Positions 45,032-53,420 of a stretch of DNA of 64,000 nucleotides are shown here, piece after piece. Both the position numbers and the translations under genes were made by a program. This stretch comes from Methanomethylovorans hollandica DSM 15978. Lineage in GTDB: Archaea > Halobacteriota > Methanosarcinia > Methanosarcinales > Methanosarcinaceae. Position 1 is the first letter of the stretch. Every line of letters begins with the position of its first letter. The notes beneath the pieces are model-generated. The model had not been told where the DNA came from, searched no databases, and was given only the letters and a program-made list of their open reading frames with translations. Location of the stretch: positions 2,224,011 to 2,288,010 of the forward strand of contig NC_019977.1 in NCBI RefSeq assembly GCF_000328665.1, given 5' to 3'.

Positions 45032-45591
45032 TTTATTACCTCATTAAACAGATGTAGTGATTGATGTCAATATACCCTATATTTGCATTTCGATTCTCTG
45101 AATGGAATGGAGGAAACCATCAACTTATCGGCTTGAATTTTATTCAACCCCATAAAAATAGTGATAAATGTTTTTTAATCTATTTGCACCATTTTATTAT
45201 CAACGCAAAAGTGCTGAGGTGCCAGGAACTGAATAACAATCTTTACGTCCTCGCGCTTTTGTGCCGGTGCGTTAAAAGTAAATTACATTAAGAAAGAGAT
45301 AAATAAATAGATAAATAGATAAATAAGACAATTTTTAAATAAAAACTTTTTTTGCAATCCTCTTATCTATGTCCGCTAGAACCATGCATTTGAGTTTTAG
45401 ATAAACTTTGATAATTGGATCGTGAATCTCCTATCTCTTTTTCTCCAGTTTCCTTCTTTTTTTGCATGTGTGCTCAAGTATTTCTCGCATTGTTTAAGAT
45501 TTTAAAAAATTTGTATTAAAAATACATATCTATTTATTGATACAGTCTCATAATTTCTACATACCTATTAATTATAGGGGGTAGTGAATCA
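45032..45591. other. 560-bp AT-rich divergent intergenic region
   Basis: No supported gene is present. The region holds the promoter of ilvE on one side and a long leader for the methyltransferase gene on the other. It includes a 12-13 base inverted repeat (45207-45260) and a run of octamers GATAAATA (three copies at 45298-45325). Long untranslated leaders are known for methyltransferase genes of methylotrophic methanogens, so this may be regulatory. Confidence 0.4.
45207..45260 (+). promoter_or_regulatory. Inverted repeat upstream of the methyltransferase gene
   Basis: AAAAGTGCTGAGG (45207-45219) and CCTCGCGCTTTT (45249-45260) can pair with one mismatch and one bulge around a 29-base loop. 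Its purpose is unknown; it could be a 5'-leader structure or a remnant terminator. Confidence 0.3.
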
Positions 45592-46668
45592 ATGACACAA
45601 AGAATGACACCGTCTGAACGTATGATGGCCGTTATGAGCGGACAAAAGCCTGATCGTGTGCCTGTGGTCCCTTTCGTATTAGGTTATTCTTCAAAGATAA
45701 CTGGCATATCACTTGGTGACTTCTATGCCGATGGAGATAAGTGTTTCGAAGCTCAGTTCGCTTCAATGCGCCTGCATGGTTACGAGCAGACCCCGATGTA
45801 TGGATATGCATCACTAGGCGCATTAGAATTTGGTGGGGAGATAGAGTATCCCTATGGTAAAGGCCAAGGTGCACCCTTTGTAAAAAAACATCCTGTGAAA
45901 AACATAGAAGACATAGAGAAACTAGAAGTACCTGATTTTAAAAGAGAATTACCTGGCGCATATAAGGAAGCAGATAAATTGGCTGCAAGATGCCATGCAA
46001 TGGGAATGCCCATTAGTGTGCAGACAGGCAGTACCTTTACTGCAGCGTCTGTAGTTGCGGATACATCTGAGTTTCTGAGCTGGCTTATCATGGAGCCAAA
46101 GGCTGCACACTCACTACTCGATAAAGTATGTGATATGTTCATCAATGCTATAGATTATTTTGCAGAGAAATATGGTGCTGAAAACATGCTCCCATTTGAC
46201 GGAGGGCCTTCTGAATCCAATACCATGATCTCGCCGGACACGTTTGCTGAATTCGCATATCCATACATGAAAAGGATTCATGTTCACTTGAAAGAACTGG
46301 GAGTACATGCTGTACTTATGCATCCATGTTCTAATCAGAACAAGAATATAGAACATTATGTCAAATTAAGGAATGAGCTGAATTGGTCTGGAAAATATGT
46401 CTGGCTGTTCGGCCCGGAAACTCCTGTCAAGGATCAGATAAAAGCTTTTGGTGATCACGATGTCATCTGTGGCAATATCAATCCCCCGCTTTTCCTTACC
46501 AAGTCATATGAAGAATTAATGGATATCTGTAAGCAGACAATACTCGAAGGTATGAACTCACCATCAGGTTTTATTCTTGCTCCCGGGTGTGAATTTCCTG
46601 TTAATGCAGCCCCCCTCAAGTTAATGGCCATGCTGGACGCTGCAGAAACGTATGGCAGATATGAATGA
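45592..46668 (+). CDS. UroD-family methylcobamide:CoM methyltransferase
   Basis: This 358-aa protein is a uroporphyrinogen-decarboxylase-fold methyltransferase of the MtaA/MtbA type, which moves a methyl group from a methylated corrinoid protein to coenzyme M. The zinc ligands match the MtaA pattern His-x-Cys...Cys: His244 and Cys246 in LMHPCSNQ and Cys333 in LAPGCEFPV. Other family blocks are TPSERMMAVMSGQKPDRVPV and DGGPSESNTMISPDTFAEFA. The methyl donor (methanol, methylamines, methylsulfides or methoxy compounds) cannot be read from sequence. It stands alone with a long leader and its own terminator, as is common for CoM-methyltransferases. Confidence 0.82.
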   Translation: MTQRMTPSERMMAVMSGQKPDRVPVVPFVLGYSSKITGISLGDFYADGDKCFEAQFASMRLHGYEQTPMYGYASLGALEFGGEIEYPYGKGQGAPFVKKHPVKNIEDIEKLEVPDFKRELPGAYKEADKLAARCHAMGMPISVQTGSTFTAASVVADTSEFLSWLIMEPKAAHSLLDKVCDMFINAIDYFAEKYGAENMLPFDGGPSESNTMISPDTFAEFAYPYMKRIHVHLKELGVHAVLMHPCSNQNKNIEHYVKLRNELNWSGKYVWLFGPETPVKDQIKAFGDHDVICGNINPPLFLTKSYEELMDICKQTILEGMNSPSGFILAPGCEFPVNAAPLKLMAMLDAAETYGRYE

Positions 46669-46700
46669 ATCAAGCATTAATTGCTTGATCTTTTATTTTA
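46669..46700 (+). terminator. Terminator after the methyltransferase gene
   Basis: ATCAAGCA (46669-46676) and TGCTTGAT (46682-46689) form a perfect 8-bp stem with a 5-base loop, directly after the stop codon, followed by TTTTATTTTA. Confidence 0.75.
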
Positions 46701-46783
46701 TATGCCAAAACCTAATTTGATGATCTTTTTATCTCATCGTACAAAAGGCTTTTATGTTAAAACATCTATCACATACCCCTACA

Positions 46784-46858
46784 GGTCCCGTGGCTTAGCC
46801 AGGATATAGCATCGGGCTTCTAACCCGAGGGTCGGGGGTTCGAATCCCTCCGGGATCG
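46784..46858 (+). tRNA. tRNA-Arg (anticodon UCU)
   Basis: A complete cloverleaf can be drawn: acceptor GGTCCCG (46784-46790) with CGGGATC (46851-46857) and discriminator G, anticodon stem TCGGG/CCCGA, anticodon TCT at 46819-46821, and T-arm GGGGGTTCGAATCCCTC. The anticodon reads AGA and AGG codons. CCA is not encoded, as expected for archaea. No intron is present. Confidence 0.95.
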
Positions 46859-47152
46859 TTTTTTATTTTTCAGTGTTGACCTATATACACGTGTGATGCC
46901 TTTTTTCTGTAAAACAAGCCATTCTCCCAGCACATGCACACCATTCCACATCATAGCAAGGGATGGAATAGCTGGTAATGTCATACAGTGGAAAATGCAG
47001 AAAAGTCTGTTAAAAGCACCAGTAACAGTACTATCTATTTTAATTCATCAGACTTGTGCATCTTAGTCCTTCTGTTTTTAAGTACCTTCTGAAAGGTATA
47101 ATGCAGGAAAAAGACCTTCGCAAAGTTCTTCCTCAATCATTTCCAATTGTAC
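46859..47152. other. Intergenic region after tRNA-Arg
   Basis: About 290 bp with no supported gene. It holds a T-rich stretch after the tRNA that may act as its terminator and a weak inverted repeat (CCATTCCA and TGGAATAG near 46950). No further structure is evident. Confidence 0.4.
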
Positions 47153-47908
47153 TCAGATACTTATCTTCCGGAAAAGGTACGCACCGAAGACCACCATGAA
47201 TATTGTAAATCCGCTAAGCACAAAAAAACTCAATACCGGGTCGATCTGGGAGGTTCCAAGCAGTCCGTATCTTATCCCTTCTACCCCGTATGTCAGCGGA
47301 TCCAGCATGGTCAGGGCCCTTATCCAGGGGGGCAGGCTGTCAATGGGAAATAACGCTCCTGAAAGTCCGAAGATGGGGAATACAACAAAGTTCATTATGA
47401 GCTGGAATCCATGCATATCCTCCATTCTGGATGCACAGGCAATGCCAAATGCAGTGAAGGAAAGCCCGATCAAGATCATGAATATGATCGCCAGAGCGAA
47501 TCCCGGAATACTGGTGATCTTCAGGCCCATGAATAACGAGATCACAAGAATTATGATTCCCTGTATAAGAGCAGTAGTAGCTCCTCCCACGGTTTGTCCC
47601 AGCATGATCTCAATTCTGGATACCGGTGCAACCAGGGTTTCTTTTAAGAACCCGAATTGCTTGTCCCAGATGATCTGTATGCCTGAGAATATGGACGTGA
47701 ACAAAACGCTCATGGAAATAATGCCCGGAATGATAAATCCTATGTATCCGTGGCTCATTCCCGGAAGACTGACCACGGAATTAAGGCCGAAGCCGAGTAC
47801 AAGTAATAAGAACATAGGCATGCCTAAGCTGCCCAAGATCCTGCTTTTGGAGCGAAGATAACGTTTTACATTTCTCAACCAGATAGTATATACAATATCC
47901 ATTTTCAT
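47153..47908 (-). CDS. ABC-2 type transporter permease
   Basis: This 251-aa membrane protein has six hydrophobic helices and the ABC-2 pattern (VYTIWLRNVKRYLRSKSRIL near the N-terminus; FVVFPIFGLSGALFPIDSLP and LDPLTYGVEGIRYGL toward the C-terminus), as in daunorubicin-type DrrB exporters. It overlaps the ATPase gene by 4 bp. With the ATPase it should form an efflux pump for a hydrophobic compound or a lipid/polysaccharide exporter; substrate unknown. Confidence 0.85.
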   Translation of the reverse strand: MKMDIVYTIWLRNVKRYLRSKSRILGSLGMPMFLLLVLGFGLNSVVSLPGMSHGYIGFIIPGIISMSVLFTSIFSGIQIIWDKQFGFLKETLVAPVSRIEIMLGQTVGGATTALIQGIIILVISLFMGLKITSIPGFALAIIFMILIGLSFTAFGIACASRMEDMHGFQLIMNFVVFPIFGLSGALFPIDSLPPWIRALTMLDPLTYGVEGIRYGLLGTSQIDPVLSFFVLSGFTIFMVVFGAYLFRKISI

Positions 47909-48888
47909 CTCCTCTGCGACCTTTGCATCCGCATGCGATCTTTACTGCTGGCCTCTTCTTCTCTCATGGTCCTGCCTGTGTAATGCAAAAAGACATCTTC
48001 AAGAGTGGGTTTATGGATAGAAATAGATTCTATGTCTATCCCAGCTTCAGATGCAAGATTTACGATCTCAACAATACGTTTTTCTGCTTTGTGGAGTTTT
48101 ATCGTGACAGAGTCATCGCGAATGCCTGCATGTTTGACCCATGAACACTTTATGATCGTTGAATGGAGCCTCTCCTTGTCCGAAGATACAATCTCGATCA
48201 TATCTCCTCCTATGCTCTCTTTGAGCCTCTCCGAGGTATCCAATGCGATGATCTTCCCTTTATCAATTATTGCCACTCTGTCACAAAGCTTGTCTGCTTC
48301 TTCCATATAATGCGTAGTGAGGACTATTGTGATCCCTTTTTCTTTATTCAGCCTGTCAATATAGTTCCAGAGATGGTTCCTTGTTTGAGGGTCAAGGCCA
48401 AGGGTAGGTTCATCCAGGAACAGCACTCTGGGTTCGTGCAGGAGACCTCTCGCAATCTCCAGACGTCTTCTCATTCCCCCAGAATATGTTTTTACAAGAT
48501 TGTCCTTTTTCTCTTCCAGCTCCACAAGCTTCAGGAGTTCTCTTATCTTTTTCTCTCTAATGTCCTTTGGAATGCGATACAATCTGGCATGAAAGTCCAT
48601 ATTCTCATAGGCCGTGAGTTCTTCATCAAGGCTCTGGTCCTGAAACACAATGCCAATGGATTTTCTTACATTGTCTTGTTCTTTCAATATATCAAAATTG
48701 TTCACGGAAGCCCTGCCGGAAGTTGGTTTCAACATGGTTGAAAGCATGGACATTGTGGTCGTCTTACCTGCCCCATTGGGGCCAAGCAAGCCAAAAGCTT
48801 CTCCTTTTTTTATACTGAAAGAAATATGGTCTACAGCAACAAATCTATTAAATTCCTTAGTCAGGTTCTCAACCTCTATAGCCGCCAT
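47905..48888 (-). CDS. ABC exporter ATPase (DrrA-like)
   Basis: This 327-aa ATPase has GLLGPNGAGKTTTMSML (Walker A), GIVFQDQSLDEELTAYE (Q-loop), YSGGMRRRLEIARGLL (signature) and VLFLDEPTLGLDP (Walker B), plus a C-terminal extension ending with SIHKPTLEDVFLHYTGR, typical of DrrA/CcmA-type drug exporters. Its start overlaps the TetR stop (TAATG), and its stop overlaps the permease start, so all three genes are one coupled operon. Confidence 0.9.
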   Translation of the reverse strand: MAAIEVENLTKEFNRFVAVDHISFSIKKGEAFGLLGPNGAGKTTTMSMLSTMLKPTSGRASVNNFDILKEQDNVRKSIGIVFQDQSLDEELTAYENMDFHARLYRIPKDIREKKIRELLKLVELEEKKDNLVKTYSGGMRRRLEIARGLLHEPRVLFLDEPTLGLDPQTRNHLWNYIDRLNKEKGITIVLTTHYMEEADKLCDRVAIIDKGKIIALDTSERLKESIGGDMIEIVSSDKERLHSTIIKCSWVKHAGIRDDSVTIKLHKAEKRIVEIVNLASEAGIDIESISIHKPTLEDVFLHYTGRTMREEEASSKDRMRMQRSQRR

Positions 48889-49505
48889 TACGATCTATCT
48901 CCTATGCCTTCGAACAACAGGTCGATCTTTACAGATATGTTTCTTGAAAAAGAGAGTTCGTTCTCTGACTTCAGCCACACCATTAAAGTGTGAAAATACA
49001 TAGCGTTCAGGATTTCAGCTGCCATTATCGTATCGATACTTTCTTTTACTTCTCTTTTTTTGATACCCTCTTGCAGCAAGTCCAGAAGCACTTTGATAAG
49101 ACGATAATGTGGATTTCTCTCCTTATCAGGAGTATTTCTTGAATCCTCTATGTATCTTCTATATTCAAAGAACAGCAATTTTGTGAGCTCCTTGTCATTC
49201 TCGTAACTTTCAGCCAATGCTACAAGGAACTTCTTTATCCTTTCTTTTGTATGAAGATGCTTTATAGTTTCGTTCTCTGTCAAGCCGTAGACCAGCTCAG
49301 CCTTTTGTTCAGCGAAGTAAAAAACAAGTGACTCTTTTGTCGGGAAATAATTAAAAAAAGTACCTTTTGCAATTCCGGCTTCCTTTGTTATTTCGTCGAT
49401 CGTGGTACTTTCAAAGCCTTTTTCTTTGAACAGCTTCCCGGATACTTCAAAGATCCTGTTCTTTGTTTCTATCTTCCTTTTTTGGCGAAGTGACATGTTA
49501 TCCAT
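48888..49505 (-). CDS. TetR-family repressor
   Basis: This 205-aa protein has an N-terminal helix-turn-helix (TIDEITKEAGIAKGTFFNYF, about residues 35-54) and a divergent helical ligand-binding domain. It is first in the operon with the ABC exporter, a classic arrangement in which the repressor senses the exported compound and controls its own operon. A tandem palindromic site lies 25 bp upstream of its start. Confidence 0.9.
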   Translation of the reverse strand: MDNMSLRQKRKIETKNRIFEVSGKLFKEKGFESTTIDEITKEAGIAKGTFFNYFPTKESLVFYFAEQKAELVYGLTENETIKHLHTKERIKKFLVALAESYENDKELTKLLFFEYRRYIEDSRNTPDKERNPHYRLIKVLLDLLQEGIKKREVKESIDTIMAAEILNAMYFHTLMVWLKSENELSFSRNISVKIDLLFEGIGDRS

Positions 49506-49530
49506 TTCATTCTATATGGGCTTAATAAAT

Positions 49531-49560
49531 ATGACTGGGGTCATTAATGACTCGGGTCAT
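49531..49560. promoter_or_regulatory. Tandem TetR operator candidate
   Basis: Two 12-bp quasi-palindromes, TGACTGGGGTCA and TGACTCGGGTCA, are separated by TTAA, and the whole 30-bp block is itself an imperfect palindrome centred on ATTAAT (ATGAC and GTCAT at both ends). It lies 25-55 bp upstream of the TetR start, so bound repressor dimers would block the operon promoter. Confidence 0.65.
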
Positions 49561-49685
49561 ATTTATACCTTTGTCCCATGTGTTTGCATAAAAACTTTTT
49601 GTGGCATCTATTCCACAAAAAGCGTGAATTTGAGAAACCCTTATGTGCTTTTACCTCATTCTTTTCCTATAGGTGGATGTTTCAA

Positions 49686-50090
49686 ATGGGAGAAATACAA
49701 GTCTTCATAAATAAACTGGATAGCAGAAGCTTCAGGTCTTCAGACGTTGAGTTGCTTGTCAAGCAACTTGTTCAGGATGCCAGGCTGGGCAAGGCAAAAG
49801 TAGAAAAGGACGATATTCAGTGGTTGCACACATATCAGTTCGCACTACAGCAGCTTGAACTTCATCTCAGGCAGGCTCCCCCCTCAGTTCACCAGGGGGA
49901 ATGGAGGGATGTTGCCGAAGATCTTTCCAAAGTTAAGCAGATGGTGGATGATATGGAACAAAAAAGTATCGTCTCTGATGTGGCATGGAATGCAGGAGGC
50001 TTAGCCATATTCAGTATCCCTGACCCCGTCTGCTATAAGGAACATGTTTACTGTGCTATCACAAACTACATCAAAAAATTATATGTTTAG
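49686..50090 (+). CDS. Conserved hypothetical protein
   Basis: This 134-aa protein begins MGEIQVFINKLDSRSFRSSD and continues with LLVKQLVQDARLGKAKVEKD and DVAEDLSKVKQMVDDMEQK, mostly amphipathic helices, then ends with a more hydrophobic GGLAIFSIPDPVCYKEHVY. No domain is recognised. ATG 49686 has an AGGTGG site at 49671-49676; the open frame upstream to 49578 lies in the divergent promoter region and is unlikely to be translated. It is divergent from the TetR operon and followed by a terminator. Confidence 0.6.
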   Translation: MGEIQVFINKLDSRSFRSSDVELLVKQLVQDARLGKAKVEKDDIQWLHTYQFALQQLELHLRQAPPSVHQGEWRDVAEDLSKVKQMVDDMEQKSIVSDVAWNAGGLAIFSIPDPVCYKEHVYCAITNYIKKLYV

Positions 50091-50098
50091 GCAAGCCT

Positions 50099-50126
50099 CC
50101 CATCTTAAATGGGATTATTATTTTTT
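50099..50126 (+). terminator. Short terminator after the hypothetical gene
   Basis: CCCAT (50099-50103) and ATGGG (50109-50113) form a short stem with a 5-base loop, followed by ATTATTATTTTTTG. It lies 8 bp after the stop codon. Confidence 0.5.
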
Positions 50127-50172
50127 GCTGTTAATGTGAGCTCAGAGCTTTTATTGAGCATCGTTGGTTATC

Positions 50173-50180
50173 TTTATATA
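50173..50180 (+). promoter_or_regulatory. Candidate TATA box of the thermosome gene
   Basis: TTTATATA lies 113-120 bp upstream of the TTG start at 50293 in an AT-rich region. It would give a leader of about 90 bases that carries a strong GGAGGT ribosome-binding site. Confidence 0.4.
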
Positions 50181-50292
50181 GAACTGCCTGCATTTAGATT
50201 CAATCATCGAGTGCTAAATATCTTTGATAAAAGCACTTCAAGGTTCAAATTGATTGTTCAATTATCCAACACTATATGAGGAGGTTAATGAT

Positions 50293-51927
50293 TTGGCAGC
50301 ACGAATGGCTGGACAACCAGCATACTATTCAGGTAACAGAAATCAGAGGACCAGGGGTCACGATGCTCAGAGCATCAATATCCTTGCAGGAAAGGCTGTG
50401 GCAAATGCAGTAAGAAGCACACTGGGTCCCAAAGGTATGGACAAGATGCTTGTGGACTCATTGGGTGATATAGTCATCACCAATGATGGAGCCACTATTC
50501 TGAAGGAAATGGATATTGAGCACCCGGCTGCAAAGATGGTAGTGGAAGTGTCCAAGACCCAGGATGATGAAGTGGGAGACGGAACTACCACAGCAGCAGT
50601 ACTTACAGGGGAATTGCTCACCAAGGCAGAGGAATTGATTAACAAAGGTGTCCACCCAACTATAATCACAAGTGGATACAGGCAAGCAGCTGCGAAATGT
50701 GAAGAAGTCCTGGGGACTATTACCATTGATATTTCACCTGAAGACAGAACAGCTCTCAAGAAGGTAGCTTCAACTGCACTTACAGGCAAGGGCGAAGGAG
50801 AGTTACAAATGGACCTTCTTTCTGAGATAGCTATCGATGCAGTCCTTTCTGTGGCAGAGAAGACCGATTCAGGTTACAAGGTCGATATAGAGGACATCAC
50901 TATTGAGAAGCATGAAGGCGGTAGTATCAAGGACACGGAACTGGTCAAGGGGCTTGTAATAGATAAGGATCGTGTCAGACCCAATATGCCTCAGAGGGTC
51001 GACAATGCTAAAATTATGCTAACAAGCTTTGCTATCGAGTTCAACAAGATCGAGAAGGATGCCGAGATAAAGATCACATCCCCTGAACAGATGCAGCTGT
51101 TCGTGGACCAGGAAGAGCGCATGATCAAGGCAAAGGTCGACAACATTATCCAGACAGGTGCAAATGTTGTGTTCTGTCAGAAGGGTATTGATGATCTTGC
51201 CCAGTACTATCTGGAGAAGGCCGGCATATATGCTTGTAGAAGGGTCAAGAAGAGCGATATGGAAAAGCTCGCCAGGTCTACTGGAGCTACGATTGTGCAG
51301 GATGACACAGAGATTCTTATCGAAGACCTTGGTTATGCAGAATCTGTGGAAGAAAGAGATCTCAAAGGCACCAAGATGACCTTTGTGATGGGCTGTAAGG
51401 ACGCAAAGGCCGTATCTCTGATCCTTCATGGGGGAACTACTCATATAGTGGATAGCCTGAAACGTGCACTCAATGATGCACTACGGGTTGTAGGTGTTTG
51501 CCTGGAGGATGGCAAGGTAGTGGTAGGCGGAGGTGCAACTGAAGTAGAACTCGCAATGAGGCTCAGACAGTACGCTTCAACTCTCAAAGGCAGAGAACAG
51601 CTTGCAGTAAACGGATTTGCAGATGCTTTGGAGGTCATTCCGCAAACCCTTGCAGAGAATGGTGGAATTGACCCGATAGACATACTTGTTGAGATGCGTT
51701 CCCAGCATGAGAAAGGTAATAAAAGAGCAGGTGTGAACGTATACACGGGCAAGGTAGTTGACATGTGGGACGAGAATGTCATTGAACCACTAAGGGTAAA
51801 GACACAGGCCATTAATTCAGCTACGGAAGCTGCCGTTATGATCCTGCGGATCGACGATGTGGTTGCATCTTCCGGCAAGTCAAGTGCTGGAGGCATGCCA
51901 GGCTCTGATGTAGAACTGGGTGAATGA
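50293..51927 (+). CDS. Thermosome subunit (group II chaperonin)
   Basis: This 544-aa protein is a CCT/thermosome subunit that folds proteins in a double-ring ATPase. It shows [59 protein letters not shown] (ATP site) and [20 protein letters not shown]. The C-terminus ends [12 protein letters not shown], a short version of the Gly-Met-rich tail. The frame opens at 50254, but TTG 50293 has GGAGGT at ideal spacing while ATG 50305 is further away, so TTG is preferred. Other subunits are not in the window. Confidence 0.95.
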   Translation: MAARMAGQPAYYSGNRNQRTRGHDAQSINILAGKAVANAVRSTLGPKGMDKMLVDSLGDIVITNDGATILKEMDIEHPAAKMVVEVSKTQDDEVGDGTTTAAVLTGELLTKAEELINKGVHPTIITSGYRQAAAKCEEVLGTITIDISPEDRTALKKVASTALTGKGEGELQMDLLSEIAIDAVLSVAEKTDSGYKVDIEDITIEKHEGGSIKDTELVKGLVIDKDRVRPNMPQRVDNAKIMLTSFAIEFNKIEKDAEIKITSPEQMQLFVDQEERMIKAKVDNIIQTGANVVFCQKGIDDLAQYYLEKAGIYACRRVKKSDMEKLARSTGATIVQDDTEILIEDLGYAESVEERDLKGTKMTFVMGCKDAKAVSLILHGGTTHIVDSLKRALNDALRVVGVCLEDGKVVVGGGATEVELAMRLRQYASTLKGREQLAVNGFADALEVIPQTLAENGGIDPIDILVEMRSQHEKGNKRAGVNVYTGKVVDMWDENVIEPLRVKTQAINSATEAAVMILRIDDVVASSGKSSAGGMPGSDVELGE

Positions 51928-51958
51928 TCCAGTTCTTTTTTATGAACCATCAACTATT

Positions 51959-51990
51959 GCCGAACTTATTTCGGCTTTCTTTTTTTATTT
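51959..51990 (+). terminator. Terminator after the thermosome gene
   Basis: GCCGAA (51959-51964) and TTCGGC (51970-51975) form a 6-bp stem with a 5-base loop followed by TTTCTTTTTTTATTTC. It lies 32 bp after the stop codon. Confidence 0.75.
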
Positions 51991-52045
51991 CTCTTTTATG
52001 TTTAGATAATAATCTTTAAATTTAATGTAAACCAGTTATGTATTT

Positions 52046-52600
52046 ATGGTTTACAATAATCAGTCTTACAAAGACAAATCTCATACTGACCTGAAGAGGA
52101 TGGTCTTTGCAGCCCTCTTCGCATCCCTCACAGCTGTAGGCGCATATGTGAAAATCCCTTTGCCCTTTACACCTGTTCCGGTTACGATGCAGGTATTCTT
52201 TGTATTGCTTGCAGGTTCCATGTTAGGTAGCCGATGGGGGACAATTAGCATGGTCGTGTACTTGTTGTTGGGTTTAGCAGGCTTTCCTGTATTTGCAGGG
52301 GGGTCTTCTGGCATGGGAGTGCTTTTTGGTCCTACTGGGGGCTATCTTGCAGGATTTATTTTTGCAGCATTTGGGATAGGTAAACTCTCTGAAATCCTTT
52401 CCCAGCATGGCCTATTGAAAAATATTCTATGCATGACCCTAGGACTATGTATCATTTATTTATTAGGGGCCTTCAGATTGATGTCTGTAGCAGATCTGAC
52501 ATTCCAGCAAACAATAGTTGCAGGAGTACTGCCGTTCATTATAGGAGATTTAGCCTCATTGCTGCTTGCTGCGCTCATAGCTACACGATACGAGGTATGA
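52046..52600 (+). CDS. bioY: Biotin transporter S component BioY
   Basis: This 184-aa membrane protein matches BioY, the biotin-binding unit of ECF transporters: VGAYVKIPLPFTPVPVTMQV, GSMLGSRWGTISMVVYLLLG, LAGFPVFAGGSSGMGVLFG and PTGGYLAGFIFAAFGIGKL are the family blocks, with about six helices. A TATA-like TTTAAATTTAAT lies 22-33 bp upstream and no ribosome site is present, so the mRNA is probably leaderless. It is followed by two ATPases and a T component, forming a complete transporter. Biotin is needed for pyruvate carboxylase in methanogens. Confidence 0.92.
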   Translation: MVYNNQSYKDKSHTDLKRMVFAALFASLTAVGAYVKIPLPFTPVPVTMQVFFVLLAGSMLGSRWGTISMVVYLLLGLAGFPVFAGGSSGMGVLFGPTGGYLAGFIFAAFGIGKLSEILSQHGLLKNILCMTLGLCIIYLLGAFRLMSVADLTFQQTIVAGVLPFIIGDLASLLLAALIATRYEV

Positions 52601-52604
52601 ATAC

Positions 52605-53420
52605 TTGATCTCTATTAAGGCTCTTTCATACACCTACCCCGATGGAACACATGCACTTGATTCCATCGACCTTGAACTACGAAGAGGCGAGTTCGTTGTC
52701 TTAGTGGGTCCTAATGGCAGTGGTAAGTCAACTCTGTCAAGGCATCTGAATGGCCTGTTAAAGCCCACTAAGGGTTCCTTGAAAGTAATGGGTATGGATA
52801 CCAAAGATCCGTCCAACCTCCGCAAAATAAGGCAGCTTGTTGGCATGGTCTTTCAGGACCCTAATGTGCAGTTCTTTGGGAGTACACTGGAAGAGGATAT
52901 TGCCTTTGGTTTGGAGAATCTGGCTCTGCCAGCTTCGCAGATAAGAGATCTGGTCTCCGAAGCATTAGCAGTTACTGGTATGGAAAATTACAGATATGCC
53001 TCTCCAGGTTCCTTGAGCGGAGGGCAGAAGCAGAAAGCAGCTATAGCAGGGTCACTTGCAATGGGTTCCGGATTTCTGGTGCTTGACGAAGTGACTTCTA
53101 TGCTGGACCCAAAGTCATCTACGGAAGTACTCAATATGCTGCTTTCTCTCAAAAAACAAGGTATTGGACTGCTTTACATCACTCACAGGCCGGAAGAAAT
53201 ACTAGCAGCAGATCGTATTCTGGTGATGGATAGTGGCAAGATCATAGCAGATGGCTTGCCACTTGCCGTTATCCAGGAACTGGGGCCGGACAATGGTCTT
53301 TTTGAGCTTCCTCCTTTACTGCACCTGGCACTAAAACTTGAAGATGCTGGAGTTCTTCAACCGAAGGATCATTCATTATCTGCAAAAGCTCTGGCGGAGG
53401 AAATATGCCGATCATTGTAG
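52605..53420 (+). CDS. ecfA: ECF transporter ATPase (EcfA1-like)
   Basis: This 271-aa ATPase has [16 protein letters not shown] (Walker A), GMVFQDPNVQFFGSTLEED (Q-loop), SLSGGQKQKAAIAGSLA (signature) and FLVLDEVTSMLDP (Walker B). TTG 52605 is the start, 4 bp after the bioY stop, with GAGGT overlapping the end of bioY. It pairs with the second ATPase to drive biotin uptake. All catalytic motifs are intact. Confidence 0.9.
   Translation: MISIKALSYTYPDGTHALDSIDLELRRGEFVVLVGPNGSGKSTLSRHLNGLLKPTKGSLKVMGMDTKDPSNLRKIRQLVGMVFQDPNVQFFGSTLEEDIAFGLENLALPASQIRDLVSEALAVTGMENYRYASPGSLSGGQKQKAAIAGSLAMGSGFLVLDEVTSMLDPKSSTEVLNMLLSLKKQGIGLLYITHRPEEILAADRILVMDSGKIIADGLPLAVIQELGPDNGLFELPPLLHLALKLEDAGVLQPKDHSLSAKALAEEICRSL

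Noticed and set aside
45298-45325. GATAAATA repeats as a possible CRISPR array
   Set aside because: The units are contiguous octamers without spacers; no array of regularly spaced repeats and no cas genes exist in the window.
49578-49685. N-terminal extension of the hypothetical protein at 49686
   Set aside because: It runs into the TetR promoter region, is Phe/Cys-rich, and the internal ATG has a ribosome site.
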